64,000 nt of DNA, taken from assembly GCF_009184865.1 (NCBI RefSeq), contig NZ_CP045096.1, positions 8,246,001 through 8,310,000 on the forward strand, in the 5' to 3' direction. The translations under genes and the position numbers were made by a program. This DNA comes from Streptomyces phaeolivaceus (GTDB lineage Bacteria; Actinomycetota; Actinomycetes; Streptomycetales; Streptomycetaceae). How positions within the stretch are numbered: position 1 is the stretch's first letter; each line of letters opens with the position of its first letter. The notes below the pieces were generated by a model that was given only the letters and a program-made list of their open reading frames with translations, was not told where the DNA came from and made no database searches. Shown here piece by piece: positions 52,181-61,836 of this stretch.

Positions 52181-53560
52181 ATGACCGAACCGATACCGCA
52201 GGCGGTGACCTGGGCGCTGGCAGTGGCGCTGTTCGCCGCCGCCGTACTGCTGCTGCGCCAGCACGGGATCACCCGGCGGCAGCGCGCGCGGAGCGCCGCG
52301 CTCGCCGACGACGTGCGGGCCCGGGAGGAGGAGCTGCGCCATCTGGTCACGGTCCGCCTGCCCGCTCTCGCCGACCACCCCGGCCAGAGCGTCCCCGGCG
52401 TCGGACCGCTCGACGCCCGGCTCGCCGAGACCGAGTTCGGCAAGGGCCTGGACGAGGTCCTGGCCCGCTTCACCGGCGCCGTCGAGCACGCGCAGACCCG
52501 CGCCGACCAGTCCGCCAAGGCCGCCCTCAAGGCGTCGATGCGCTCGATCCAGGCCCTGGCCAACGAGCAGCAGATGTCCATCTCCGAGATGCAGGACCGG
52601 CACGACGACCCCGACGTGCTGCGCGACCTCCTCGAAGTCGACCACACCAACGCCCAGTTCGGCCGCCGCGCCCAGGCCATCGCCGTACTCTGCGGCTCCT
52701 GGCCGGGACGGCAGCGCGCCACCTCCCCGATCGTCGAGGTCGTCCGCGGCGCCACCTCCCGCATCCGCGACTACCGGCGCATCCGCGTCCACGGCCAGGT
52801 CGACATCGCCGTGGAGAGCCGCGCGGTGGAGCCGGTCGTGCTCGCCGTCGCCGAACTGCTCGACAACGCCTCCCGCCACTCGCAGCCCAACACCACGGTC
52901 GAGGTCAACGTCCAGAACGTGCACAACGGTGTGTGCGTCGTCATCGACGACGCGGGCGTCGGCATGGACGCCCACGCCGTGCGGCGCGCCACCCAACTGC
53001 TCGGCGGACGCGGCGAGGTGGACGTCACCCGCCTCGACGACCCGCCCCAGTTCGGCTTCGCCGTCATCGGGATGCTCGCCCGGCGCTACGGGTTCACCGT
53101 CTCCGTGGACACCCGCTCGCCGTACGGCGGCGTCCGCGCCGTAGCGTTCCTGCCCTCAGCGCTGCTCACCCACCTGGAGCCCGCCGCACCGGAGCCACCC
53201 ATCGACCAGACACCCCTGACCCGGACCGCCCCCGTCCCCCGGCAGACCCGCGCCGAGACCACCCCCGGCACACCGCCCGAGGACACCACCGAGGGCGGAC
53301 TGCCCAAGCGCCGCCGACGCACCCCCAAACGGAACCTCGCCCCCGAGCCGGAGCCCCCGGCACCGGCCGAGGACGACACCGGCCGCTCGCCCGAGGAGAA
53401 CGCCCGCATCATGGGCGCCTTCGCCCGCGGCACCCGCTTCGGCCGGGCGGCGGGACGCATCCTCGACGAGGAGGAGTACGTCCGCGACGCCGCGCCCGAC
53501 TCCGCCGCCGACCCCGCGAGCCCCACCCCCCATGAGAACGAAGGGACCCCCCACGCATGA
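52181..53560 (+). CDS. cvnA: Conservon sensor histidine kinase-like protein CvnA, second set
   Basis: 459 aa. One N-terminal membrane helix (AVTWALAVALFAAAVLLL), a coiled helical segment, and a GHKL ATPase: VLAVAELLDNASRHSQPNTTVEV (N box), VCVVIDDAGVGMDAHAV (G1) and FGFAVIGMLARRYGFTVSV (G2). A Pro/Arg-rich tail ends the protein. Unlike the first CvnA it has one transmembrane helix, not two. The stop overlaps the roadblock start by 4 nt. It heads a five-gene operon ending in a cytochrome P450. Confidence 0.92.
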   Translation: MTEPIPQAVTWALAVALFAAAVLLLRQHGITRRQRARSAALADDVRAREEELRHLVTVRLPALADHPGQSVPGVGPLDARLAETEFGKGLDEVLARFTGAVEHAQTRADQSAKAALKASMRSIQALANEQQMSISEMQDRHDDPDVLRDLLEVDHTNAQFGRRAQAIAVLCGSWPGRQRATSPIVEVVRGATSRIRDYRRIRVHGQVDIAVESRAVEPVVLAVAELLDNASRHSQPNTTVEVNVQNVHNGVCVVIDDAGVGMDAHAVRRATQLLGGRGEVDVTRLDDPPQFGFAVIGMLARRYGFTVSVDTRSPYGGVRAVAFLPSALLTHLEPAAPEPPIDQTPLTRTAPVPRQTRAETTPGTPPEDTTEGGLPKRRRRTPKRNLAPEPEPPAPAEDDTGRSPEENARIMGAFARGTRFGRAAGRILDEEEYVRDAAPDSAADPASPTPHENEGTPHA

Positions 53561-53970
53561 TCGAGCCCATGACCAACGAGCTGGGCTGGATGCTCGACGA
53601 CGTGCTGAAGGTCCCCGAGGCCCGCCACGCCATCCTGCTCTCCGCCGACGGCATGCTCCGCGCCCACTCCGCCGACATCGACCGCGACGACGCCGAGCGC
53701 CTCGCGGCCGGCCTCTCGGGCCTGCAGTCGATCAGCCGCAGCACCTCCGAGTTCTGCGGCCCGGCGGACGGCCCGTGGCGGCAGACCCTGATCGAGTTCG
53801 GACACGGCTTCGTGTTCCTCGTCGCGGCCGGCGAGGGCGCCTACCTCGCGGTGTCCACCGGCGACGAGGTCGACATGGAGTCCGTGACCTACCGCATGCA
53901 CAAGCTCGTCGACCGGCTCGGCAAGGAGCTGTCCAGCCCGGCACGGCTGGACACGGGCAGCAGGGCATGA
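53557..53970 (+). CDS. cvnB: Roadblock/LC7 protein CvnB, second set
   Basis: 137 aa. LGWMLDDVLKVPEARHAILLSADGMLRA and the GFVFLVAAGEGAYLAVSTGDEVD strand region mark the roadblock/LC7 fold. ATGA overlaps connect it to cvnA before it and the DUF742 gene after it. Expected regulator of the GTPase encoded in this operon. Confidence 0.92.
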   Translation: MIEPMTNELGWMLDDVLKVPEARHAILLSADGMLRAHSADIDRDDAERLAAGLSGLQSISRSTSEFCGPADGPWRQTLIEFGHGFVFLVAAGEGAYLAVSTGDEVDMESVTYRMHKLVDRLGKELSSPARLDTGSRA

Positions 53971-54326
53971 CGCCCCGCCCCCGGCCGAAGGGGAGCCTGG
54001 TGCGGTCGTACGTCGTCACCGGCGGCCGCTCCCACCCGACCCGCAACACCCTGGACCTGGTCACCCTGCTGATCGCCACCACCGACCTGTCCCTGGCCGG
54101 GCTCACCCCGGAGAAGCGCCGTGTGATGGAGCTGTGCCGCCACGGCTCCCTCTCCCTCGCCGAGGTCGCCGGCCATCTCCGGCTGCCGGTCAGTGTGACC
54201 AAGGTGCTGATCGCCGACCTGATGGACAGCGGCCACATCGTCACCCGCGCACCGATACCGGCCGCCCGGCCGTCGGACGCCAGAATCCTCCAGGAGGTCC
54301 TTGATGGGCTCCGCGCCCGCCTCTGA
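53967..54326 (+). CDS. cvnC: DUF742 protein CvnC, second set
   Basis: 119 aa. LVRSYVVTGGRSHPTRNTLDLVTLL and LRLPVSVTKVLIADLMDSGHIVTR are typical DUF742 winged-helix segments, and the end ILQEVLDGLRARL overlaps the GTPase gene by 23 nt as in the first conservon. No TTA codon here, in contrast to the other cvnC in this window. Confidence 0.92.
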   Translation: MTPRPRPKGSLVRSYVVTGGRSHPTRNTLDLVTLLIATTDLSLAGLTPEKRRVMELCRHGSLSLAEVAGHLRLPVSVTKVLIADLMDSGHIVTRAPIPAARPSDARILQEVLDGLRARL

Positions 54327-54912
54327 CGACGTCTACCTGCGGCCGACGGTGAAGACGGCGGCCAAGCTGCTCGTCGTCGGTCACTTCGCGGTCGGCAAGA
54401 CCACATTCGTCGGCACGCTCTCCGAGATCCGGCCGCTGCGCACCGAGGAGGTCATGACCGAGGCCGGTGCCCTGGTCGACGACCTCGCCGGCACCCTGGA
54501 CAAGACGACCACCACGGTCGCCATGGACTTCGGCCGGCTCACCCTCGACGACTCGCTGGTGCTGTATCTGTTCGGCGCCCCCGGGCAGCAGCGCTTCACC
54601 AAGCTCTGGCAGGACATGACCCGCGGCGCCCTCGGCGCGCTGGTCCTCGCCGACACCCGGCGGCTCTCCCACTCCTTCGACGTGATGGGCGTCCTGGAGG
54701 AGCTGGGCCTGCCGTACGCCGTCGCCGTCAACGACTTCGACGGCGCCCCCGTGCACGATCTGGACGAGGTGCGCGAGGCCCTCGACCTGCTGGACGAGAC
54801 CCCGCTGGTGCGCTGCGACGCCCGCGATCCGGACTCCTCGACCCGGGCCCTGATCTCCCTCGTCGAGTATCTGCTGAGCCGCCAGGACGACACCGAACTG
54901 GAGCATGTGTGA
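54304..54912 (+). CDS. cvnD: Conservon small GTPase CvnD, second set
   Basis: 202 aa. P-loop VVGHFAVGKTTFVGTLSE, MDFGRLTLDDSLVLYLFGAPGQQRF and VAVNDFDGAPVHD are CvnD motifs. In G3 the usual TPGQ is APGQ here, a small but real change from the two other CvnD copies. It overlaps the P450 gene by 4 nt, which ties the GTPase module to an oxidative enzyme. Confidence 0.92.
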   Translation: MGSAPASDDVYLRPTVKTAAKLLVVGHFAVGKTTFVGTLSEIRPLRTEEVMTEAGALVDDLAGTLDKTTTTVAMDFGRLTLDDSLVLYLFGAPGQQRFTKLWQDMTRGALGALVLADTRRLSHSFDVMGVLEELGLPYAVAVNDFDGAPVHDLDEVREALDLLDETPLVRCDARDPDSSTRALISLVEYLLSRQDDTELEHV

Positions 54913-56267
54913 CCCCCGCATCGCCGTCCGCCCCGCCCCCGGGCTGCCCGGCCCACCAGCCCATGTACGGACCGGAGTTCGCCGCCGACCCGGCCGCGTT
55001 CTACCGGCGGGCCCGGGCGACCGGCCCGACCACCCCCGTCGAGCTGGCGCCCGGCGTCCGGGCCACCCTCGTCACCTCGTACGAGGCCGCGCTGCACGTC
55101 CTGCGGAGCACGGAGACGTTCTCCAAGGACCCGCGCCGCTGGAACGACCTCAACGACGGCACGGTCCCCCCGGACAGCCCCGTCGTCCCGATGATGATGT
55201 ACCGGCCCAACGCCATCTTCTCCGACGGCGAGGAGCACGAGCGGCTGCGCGGCGCCATCACCGACAGCCTGGCCCGGGTCGAGCCCCACACCCTGCGCGG
55301 CTATGTCGAGCGCAGTGCGGACACCCTCATCGACCGGTTCGCGCCCACCGGCAAGGCGGACCTCCTCGGCGAGTACGCCCAGGTGCTGCCCCTGCTCGTC
55401 TTCAACCATCTCTTCGGCTGCCCGGCCGAACTGGGGCTGAGGCTGGTCGAGAGCATGTCCGACATCTTCGACGGGGTGGACGCCGAGCGGGCCAACGAAC
55501 TGCTCGGCGCCACCCTCTTCGAGCTGGTCACGCTCAAGCGCGGGCAGCCGGGCCCGGACGTGACGTCGTGGCTCACCCGGCATCCGGCGGAGCTCACCGA
55601 CGAGGAGATGATCCACACCCTCGTCGTGCTCATGGGCGCGGGCACCGAGCCGCAGCAGAACCTCATCGCCAACGCGCTGCGGCTGCTGCTGCACGACGAC
55701 CGTTTCGCGGGTGATCTGTCCGGTGGCAGCCTGCCCGTCGAGGACGCCCTCGACGAGGTGCTGTGGACCGACCCGCCGATGGCCAACTACGCCGTGCACT
55801 ACCCGAAACGGGACGTGATGTACGAGGGCGCGCTGCTGAGGGCCGGTGATCCGCTCGTCGTCTCCCTGGCCGCCGCCAACACCGACCCGGCCCTGGCGAA
55901 CGATCAGCGGGCGGGCAACCGGGCCCATCTGGCGTGGAGCGCGGGCCCGCACAACTGCCCCGCGCAGAGCGAGGCCCGGCTGATCGCCTCGGTGGCGGTG
56001 GAGAAGCTCCTCGACCGGCTCCCCGACGTCGAACTCGCCGTCCCCGTAGGGGCGTTGGAGTGGCGCCCGGGTCCCTTCCACCGGGCGCTCGCCGCGCTGC
56101 CGGTGACCTTCCCGCCGGCCCCGGTGGTGGGCGCGGGCGCCGAGGCGCCGGTGTCTGCCGCACGCCGTACGGAGGGCCCGTACGGCGGCGGCGACGCCCG
56201 GCCGGCGGAGCCCACCCGCCCGAGGAGCGGATGGGCCCGGCTGCTGTCCTGGTGGCGCGGCGAGTAG
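54909..56267 (+). CDS. Cytochrome P450, CYP157-like, without ExxR motif
   Basis: 452 aa. The haem-binding region reads HLAWSAGPHNCPAQSEARLIA with Cys C350 as iron ligand. The I-helix equivalent is VVLMGAGTEPQQNLIANAL, unusual for its lack of the (A/G)GxxT acid-alcohol pair. In the K helix the otherwise near-invariant ExxR appears as EVLW (E283-W286), so the Arg is missing. CYP157 proteins of S. coelicolor are known for this same loss and are encoded in conservons, which matches the position here. The C-terminal 60 residues are a Pro/Arg tail. Substrate unknown; a CYP154-like partner converges from the right. Confidence 0.88.
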   Translation: MTPASPSAPPPGCPAHQPMYGPEFAADPAAFYRRARATGPTTPVELAPGVRATLVTSYEAALHVLRSTETFSKDPRRWNDLNDGTVPPDSPVVPMMMYRPNAIFSDGEEHERLRGAITDSLARVEPHTLRGYVERSADTLIDRFAPTGKADLLGEYAQVLPLLVFNHLFGCPAELGLRLVESMSDIFDGVDAERANELLGATLFELVTLKRGQPGPDVTSWLTRHPAELTDEEMIHTLVVLMGAGTEPQQNLIANALRLLLHDDRFAGDLSGGSLPVEDALDEVLWTDPPMANYAVHYPKRDVMYEGALLRAGDPLVVSLAAANTDPALANDQRAGNRAHLAWSAGPHNCPAQSEARLIASVAVEKLLDRLPDVELAVPVGALEWRPGPFHRALAALPVTFPPAPVVGAGAEAPVSAARRTEGPYGGGDARPAEPTRPRSGWARLLSWWRGE

Positions 56268-56298
56268 CCGTCCCGGGGAGGCCCGATGGGGATGCCCG

Positions 56299-57546
56299 TC
56301 AGGCCTCGCGGACGGGGAGGCGGCGGTGGCCGTTGGAGATGAACGACTCCACGGTGCCCAAGCCTCCCTCCCCGGCGGCGAGTTCGAGCGACGGGAACCG
56401 CTCGAAGAGCGCCGGGAGCGCGATCCGGGCCTCCATCCGGCCGAGCGGGGCGCCCAGGCAGAAGTGGACGCCGTGCCCGAAGGCGAGGTGCTCCTTGTCG
56501 GCGCGGGTGACGTCGAAGACGTCGGCGTCCTTCCCGTGCCGCTCGGGGCTCCGCCCGGCGGCGGCGTACGCGGCGAGGATCGGCTCGCCCCGGCCGATCA
56601 CCACACCCTCCGGGCCGCCGAACTCGGCGAGGTCCAGGTCCGCCACGGCGTAGCGCAGCGGCAGGCTCGCCACCGGCGCCTCGGTCCGCAGCGTCTCCTC
56701 GATCACGTCGTCCCAGCCCGCGCGGCCCTCCCGGACATGGGCGAGCTGCTCGGGGTGGGTCAGCAGGGCGTGGATGGCCTGGTCGAGGAGGTTGACGGTG
56801 GTCTCGTGCCCGGCGCTGATCATCAGGACCAGGGTGTCGATCAGCTCCTGCTCGCTGAGCCGGGTGTCGTCCTCGTCGCGGGCGGAGATCAGCCCGGAGG
56901 TGAGGTCGTCGCCGGGTGACTCCCGCTTGGCGGCGACGAGTTCGGCCAGTACGCCCTGCAACCGCCCGTAGGCGGCGGTCATCTCACCGGGGTCGGCGGA
57001 GGTGTCGAAGATCTTGTCCACCAACTCCCGCAGTTCCAGGCCCCGTTCCTCGGGCAGCCCGAACAGGTCGGTGATCACCTGGATCGGCAGCGGATAGCAG
57101 AGCTCCTCCCGCAGATCGACCGCCTCGCCGCGCCGCAGGCCCTCCTCGACCCGGTCGAGCAGCCCCTCGGTGATCTCCTCGATGCGCGGCCGGAGGGCGT
57201 TGGTGCGGCGCGAGGTGAACGCCTTGGCGACCAGGGTGCGCAGCCGTTTGTGGTCACCGCCGTACGCGGTGAACATGTTCTGCACGGCGACCCAGGTGAA
57301 CAGCGGCCATTCCGGGGTGATCTCACCGGCGGCGAACCTGGGCCAGTGCTGTCGCGCGTCCTTCGACACCCGGGGGTCGGTGAGCAGTCTCTTGAGCAGA
57401 TCGGGGCTGCTGACGGCCCAGGCCTCGACGGTGGGCGGCCCCGGCAGCACGACCCGGGTCGCCGGACCCGTCTCGCGGATCCGGGCGGCCTCACCGTGGA
57501 TGTCATGGCCGGTCGCGTCAATCACCAAGGGGGTGGGGTTGCCCAT
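56299..57546 (-). CDS. Cytochrome P450, CYP154-like
   Basis: 415 aa. All P450 motifs are present: I helix LMISAGHETTVNLLDQAI, K-helix ExxR in EETLRTEAPV, and haem loop LAFGHGVHFCLGAPLGRMEA. The start VIDATGHDIHGEAARIRETGPATRV is typical of the CYP154 family, which oxidises macrolide or steroid-like compounds. ATG 57546 has GGAGGG upstream. It ends 31 bp from the convergent CYP157-like gene; CYP154/CYP157 pairs next to conservons are known from S. coelicolor, though there the two usually lie on one strand. Confidence 0.9.
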   Translation of the reverse strand: MGNPTPLVIDATGHDIHGEAARIRETGPATRVVLPGPPTVEAWAVSSPDLLKRLLTDPRVSKDARQHWPRFAAGEITPEWPLFTWVAVQNMFTAYGGDHKRLRTLVAKAFTSRRTNALRPRIEEITEGLLDRVEEGLRRGEAVDLREELCYPLPIQVITDLFGLPEERGLELRELVDKIFDTSADPGEMTAAYGRLQGVLAELVAAKRESPGDDLTSGLISARDEDDTRLSEQELIDTLVLMISAGHETTVNLLDQAIHALLTHPEQLAHVREGRAGWDDVIEETLRTEAPVASLPLRYAVADLDLAEFGGPEGVVIGRGEPILAAYAAAGRSPERHGKDADVFDVTRADKEHLAFGHGVHFCLGAPLGRMEARIALPALFERFPSLELAAGEGGLGTVESFISNGHRRLPVREA

Positions 57547-57744
57547 CGGGCCCTCCTGCGTCGTAAAAGGTCCACCAACACAACGTGCGGGACCGGTCAC
57601 GCTACGACCCCGTAGCGTCGCCGGGCGAGATCGCGTGGTGGGTGCTGCGTACGACGGCAACTTCCGTGCGCGTACTCGCAAGTCGGGTCGAGGGCCCACT
57701 CCTAGGATCGGGCTCACCCCCCCCATGAAATGCCGGTGAGTGCC

Positions 57745-58128
57745 ATGACTGTCAGCAGGGCCCCGCGCTGGATGTGCTCCTACAGCCCCGAAGTTCGCAC
57801 CGTGCCGGCCGGGCGCTGGTGGAACGCGGTCCGGGTGCCGGTCGCTCTCGGTGCCCTCGCCTTGGAGTCCCTCGGGGACGAGACGGGCGCCGTCATCAAG
57901 GACGGCTACGGCGGCATCATGTACTGGTTGGTCCTCCCGGGCGACGCGTCCGAATGGCGGCTGCCCGACGTCCAGGTCCTCGGCCGCGGCAGCCATGTCG
58001 CCGTCCCGCCCCTGCGCCGTACGGCGGGCCCCGGCCTCTACTGGCGCGTCCCGCTCACCCACGACACCTACTGGACGAACACGACCCGCCTCCGCACGGC
58101 CCTGACGGCCGCGATCCCCGCGCCCTGA
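57745..58128 (+). CDS. Small hypothetical protein
   Basis: 127 aa from ATG 57745 (GGTGAG upstream). Sequence is compact, with Trp-rich strands: RAPRWMCSYSPEVRTVPAGRWWNAV, GIMYWLVLPGDASEWRLPDVQVLG, HVAVPPLRRTAGPGLYWRVPL. A similar short protein is common in streptomycetes, but I know no function. The last five codons and the stop are part of a dispersed hairpin repeat. Confidence 0.75.
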   Translation: MTVSRAPRWMCSYSPEVRTVPAGRWWNAVRVPVALGALALESLGDETGAVIKDGYGGIMYWLVLPGDASEWRLPDVQVLGRGSHVAVPPLRRTAGPGLYWRVPLTHDTYWTNTTRLRTALTAAIPAP

Positions 58129-58145
58129 AGGGGCGCGGGGATCGC
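58111..58145. terminator. GC hairpin repeat, copy 6; bidirectional terminator
   Basis: Perfect 15-bp arms GCGATCCCCGCGCCC / GGGCGCGGGGATCGC with a TGAAG loop. The loop contains the stop codon of the preceding gene, and the left arm encodes its last residues. Confidence 0.78.
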
Positions 58146-58187
58146 GCGATCAACCACGAATCACCCGAGGCCGCCGAACAACCGCGA

Positions 58188-58589
58188 CTACCCGATCTCC
58201 GCAGCGTGCTTCTCCGCCCGCTTCGCGGAGCGTGACCGCTTGACCCGGGGCTCCTGGTCCGGCAGCCAGCCGAAGGCCAGCGTGCTGCCCACCGCCCCCA
58301 TCAGCAGGCCCACGATGAACCCGCCGATGTTGGACGTGAGCCAGGTGCCCAGCGAGAGCATGATCCCGAGGATGGAGTAGAACAGGCGCTGGCTGGGGTT
58401 GAAGAGGATCAGCAACCCGCACAGGACCATCAGCGAGGGCAGCAGATAGCCCGCCAGCCCCTGCATGCCGATCTTGAGGATGACCGGCAGCGGTGCCTTC
58501 ATGGTCAGCAGGATCTCCGTGCCGCCCAGCACCAGCAACAGACCACCGGCGAACGGCCGGTGCCCCCTCCACTCCCGGAAGTCGCCCAC
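58188..58589 (-). CDS. DUF6114 membrane protein
   Basis: 133 aa with about four hydrophobic helices (FAGGLLLVLGGTEILLT, LLPSLMVLCGLLILF, YSILGIMLSLGTWLTSNIG, FIVGLLMGAVGSTLAFGWL) and a basic tail. It begins MGDFREWRGHRPFAGG, the usual opening of the DUF6114 family. GTG 58589 overlaps the stop of the upstream DUF6230 gene by one base, so both proteins are made together and probably interact in the membrane. Function unknown. Confidence 0.85.
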   Translation of the reverse strand: MGDFREWRGHRPFAGGLLLVLGGTEILLTMKAPLPVILKIGMQGLAGYLLPSLMVLCGLLILFNPSQRLFYSILGIMLSLGTWLTSNIGGFIVGLLMGAVGSTLAFGWLPDQEPRVKRSRSAKRAEKHAAEIG

Positions 58590-59248
58590 TAGTCGCAGCC
58601 CTCGCTTGTGAAGCTCATGTGCAGGTCGGGGAGCTTGAAGACGGCCGCGGTGGCGGCGTAGTTGTGCTGGTACAGATCGGTGATGGTGACCGTGTCGGCC
58701 TGCTGGCCGTAGACACCGGGCATGCCCTTCTGGTCCACCTTGTCGAACGTGCTGGAGTCACGGCCGATCTCGATGTTGTTGAACGAGGCGTCGCCCGAGA
58801 TGTCGTCGGAGTCGATCGCCAGGTTCTTCACGCTCACCGGCGTGCCCTTGTCGCCGGCGCTGAGGACCAGCTGGATGCCGCCGAGGTCGACGCTCTGGCA
58901 GAGGTTCGTCAGCTTGCCGTTCTTCACGACCGAGGTGACGACCAGCACCTGACCACCGGTGTCGCCCTCGTTCGGGCTGTTCTCGATCATGTGGTCGAGC
59001 GAGCCGTACTGGGCGAAGCCCTCACCTTCGAGCTTGTCGGCGGTGACCACGAACGGCATGCCGGAGATGGCGAACTGGACGCCGAGAGCGCCCTGCGCGG
59101 TGAGGATCATCAGACCGGCGGCGACCGCCGTGGCCGGCACCGCCATCACGGCGGCGCGCTTCAGGCGGACCCGCCCGCGTCTTCCGGACGCCGCGGGACC
59201 CTCGGGTCTTTCGTTGGTGGACGCCGTGGCGTCCGAGGACGAGGCCAT
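58589..59248 (-). CDS. DUF6230 membrane-anchored protein
   Basis: 219 aa from ATG 59248 (GGGAG upstream). A short cytoplasmic arm is followed by one membrane helix (AAVMAVPATAVAAGLMILTAQGALGV) and a beta-rich outside domain with two Cys (NLCQSVDLG and the end SEGCD) that may form a disulfide. The family is paired with DUF6114 in streptomycetes. I see no hydrolase motif. A promoter-like pair lies about 145 bp upstream. Function unknown. Confidence 0.85.
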   Translation of the reverse strand: MASSSDATASTNERPEGPAASGRRGRVRLKRAAVMAVPATAVAAGLMILTAQGALGVQFAISGMPFVVTADKLEGEGFAQYGSLDHMIENSPNEGDTGGQVLVVTSVVKNGKLTNLCQSVDLGGIQLVLSAGDKGTPVSVKNLAIDSDDISGDASFNNIEIGRDSSTFDKVDQKGMPGVYGQQADTVTITDLYQHNYAATAAVFKLPDLHMSFTSEGCD

Positions 59249-59392
59249 GTGTGCTCCCTGGACTTCCAAGTTATTGCAGATGAAGCTTCGACGGCCCGTT
59301 GTCCTGGCGCGGACAGCGGTCGCGGCGCACGCCTCGGCGCACCTCCCGTGGGTGCAAGGGCTTACTTGCTACGCCGCAGTAGCCATTCGCGA

Positions 59393-59422
59393 AGTTACCG
59401 GTGGTTACTTTCAAGGGTCAAG
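59393..59422 (-). promoter_or_regulatory. Possible promoter of the DUF6230/DUF6114 pair
   Basis: On the minus strand TTGACC (59417-59422) and TAACTT (59393-59398) are 18 bp apart, close to vegetative -35/-10 boxes, upstream of the DUF6230 start. Confidence 0.4.
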
Positions 59423-60646
<1,224 letters not shown>

Positions 60647-60667
60647 CCTCAACTCCCCGCAGAAAGC

Positions 60668-60701
60668 GGTCGGTTACCGGTCCGGCGGCCGGTAACCGAC
60701 C
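60668..60701. terminator. Bidirectional terminator hairpin
   Basis: Perfect 13-bp arms GGTCGGTTACCGG / CCGGTAACCGACC with an 8-nt loop, between the convergent secreted-protein and LPMO genes. Confidence 0.85.
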
Positions 60702-60729
60702 TCGGGCAGTGAAGCGGCGGTCGACGCGA

Positions 60730-61764
60730 TCAACTGCCGTGACGGGAGCGGCGTCCCCGGCCGCGCAGGTACAGGGCGGCGCCCGCGGCGAGCACCAGCG
60801 CCGTGGCGCCGCCCGCCACCAGCGGTACGGAGACGCCGCTTTCGTCGGTCGTGGAGGCGACGGGGCTGCCGGGGTCGGCGGTCCGGGCGGCGTCGCCGGT
60901 GGAGTCCTCGGTGTCGGCCGGCGGTGCCTCCGTGGACGCCGTCGGCGTGGCGGACTCCGACTTCTCCGCGGCCGGCTTCCCGGCCGCGCTCTCCTCGTCC
61001 CCGGCGGGCGTCCTCGCCGAACTCCCCGTATCCGTCCCGGGATTGGCCCTCTTCGCCTTCGGGAACGCCACGTCCGAGCAGGAGTAGTACGTGTCGACCG
61101 TGCTCGTGTTCTGCCAGATCGTGTACAGCACATGGTGCCCGGCCCGGTCCGCCGGCAGCTTCGCCGAGAACTCGTAGGAACCGTTCCGCAGTGGCGGGTC
61201 GGTGATCGAGGCGAACGGCTTCTCGGGCAGATCGGACCACTTCAGCGGCTCGGTCGGGTCGTAACCCGGCTTCGTCAGGAACAGCTTGAAGGTACCGGTG
61301 TGCGGGATCGTCGACCGGTACGTCAGATCCAGCGTGCTGCCGGGGGAGAGGCGGGTCGAGGGCCAGTCGGCGCGGGCCAGGTCCAGCCCCTTGTAGGGCG
61401 CGAGCCCGCCGCTGCACAGCTGACCGTCCGGGACGACCTCCCGGTCCCGCCCGTTCACCCCGGCGATCCGCATGTTGTCCCACGCGGTGAAGGGCCCGCC
61501 GTTCGCGGCGATCGCCGCCCGGCACGCCGCCGACCCCTGACTCCCGCCCTCCGGCGAGCACGCCGACACCCGGCTCACCGGATCCGTCGGCGCACCGTGC
61601 GCCCAGGCCGGGCCGACGGCCCCGGCGGTGAGCAGCAGCGGGGCCACGACGGCCGCGGCGGCGGTCGTGACCCCGGCACGGCGGCCGGGGGTGCGACGGC
61701 GGCCGACGCGGCAGCCGTCGGTGCGGCGGGCGGACAAGCGGTACATCCGGTACGTCCGATCCAT
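60730..61764 (-). CDS. AA10 lytic polysaccharide monooxygenase with C-terminal membrane anchor
   Basis: 344 aa. A long signal peptide ends AWA, exposing His56 (HGAPTDPVSR) as mature residue 1. With His155 in TIPHTGTFKLF this makes the copper histidine brace of AA10 enzymes, which cleave chitin or cellulose oxidatively. Four Cys and LYTIWQNTSTVDTYYSCSD are typical. A Pro/Glu/Thr linker (about 215-305) leads to a hydrophobic helix (VPLVAGGATALVLAAGAALYL) and a basic end, so the enzyme is tied to the membrane/wall and not freely secreted. This suggests work on the cell's own surface glycans, as proposed for some Streptomyces LPMOs. ATG 61764 is assumed; GTG 61791 is possible. Confidence 0.87.
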   Translation of the reverse strand: MDRTYRMYRLSARRTDGCRVGRRRTPGRRAGVTTAAAAVVAPLLLTAGAVGPAWAHGAPTDPVSRVSACSPEGGSQGSAACRAAIAANGGPFTAWDNMRIAGVNGRDREVVPDGQLCSGGLAPYKGLDLARADWPSTRLSPGSTLDLTYRSTIPHTGTFKLFLTKPGYDPTEPLKWSDLPEKPFASITDPPLRNGSYEFSAKLPADRAGHHVLYTIWQNTSTVDTYYSCSDVAFPKAKRANPGTDTGSSARTPAGDEESAAGKPAAEKSESATPTASTEAPPADTEDSTGDAARTADPGSPVASTTDESGVSVPLVAGGATALVLAAGAALYLRGRGRRSRHGS

Positions 61765-61836
61765 GGGGGGCGAGGCTTCACAGGGGTCCACCGTGTCGTA
61801 CGGGACCCATGGGCGCGGTGTTCAACGGCGTGGCCG

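Noticed and set aside
60668..60701. Second LacI operator because of the TTACCGG core
   Set aside because: The core is part of a 13-bp-arm hairpin between convergent genes, which is better explained as a terminator.
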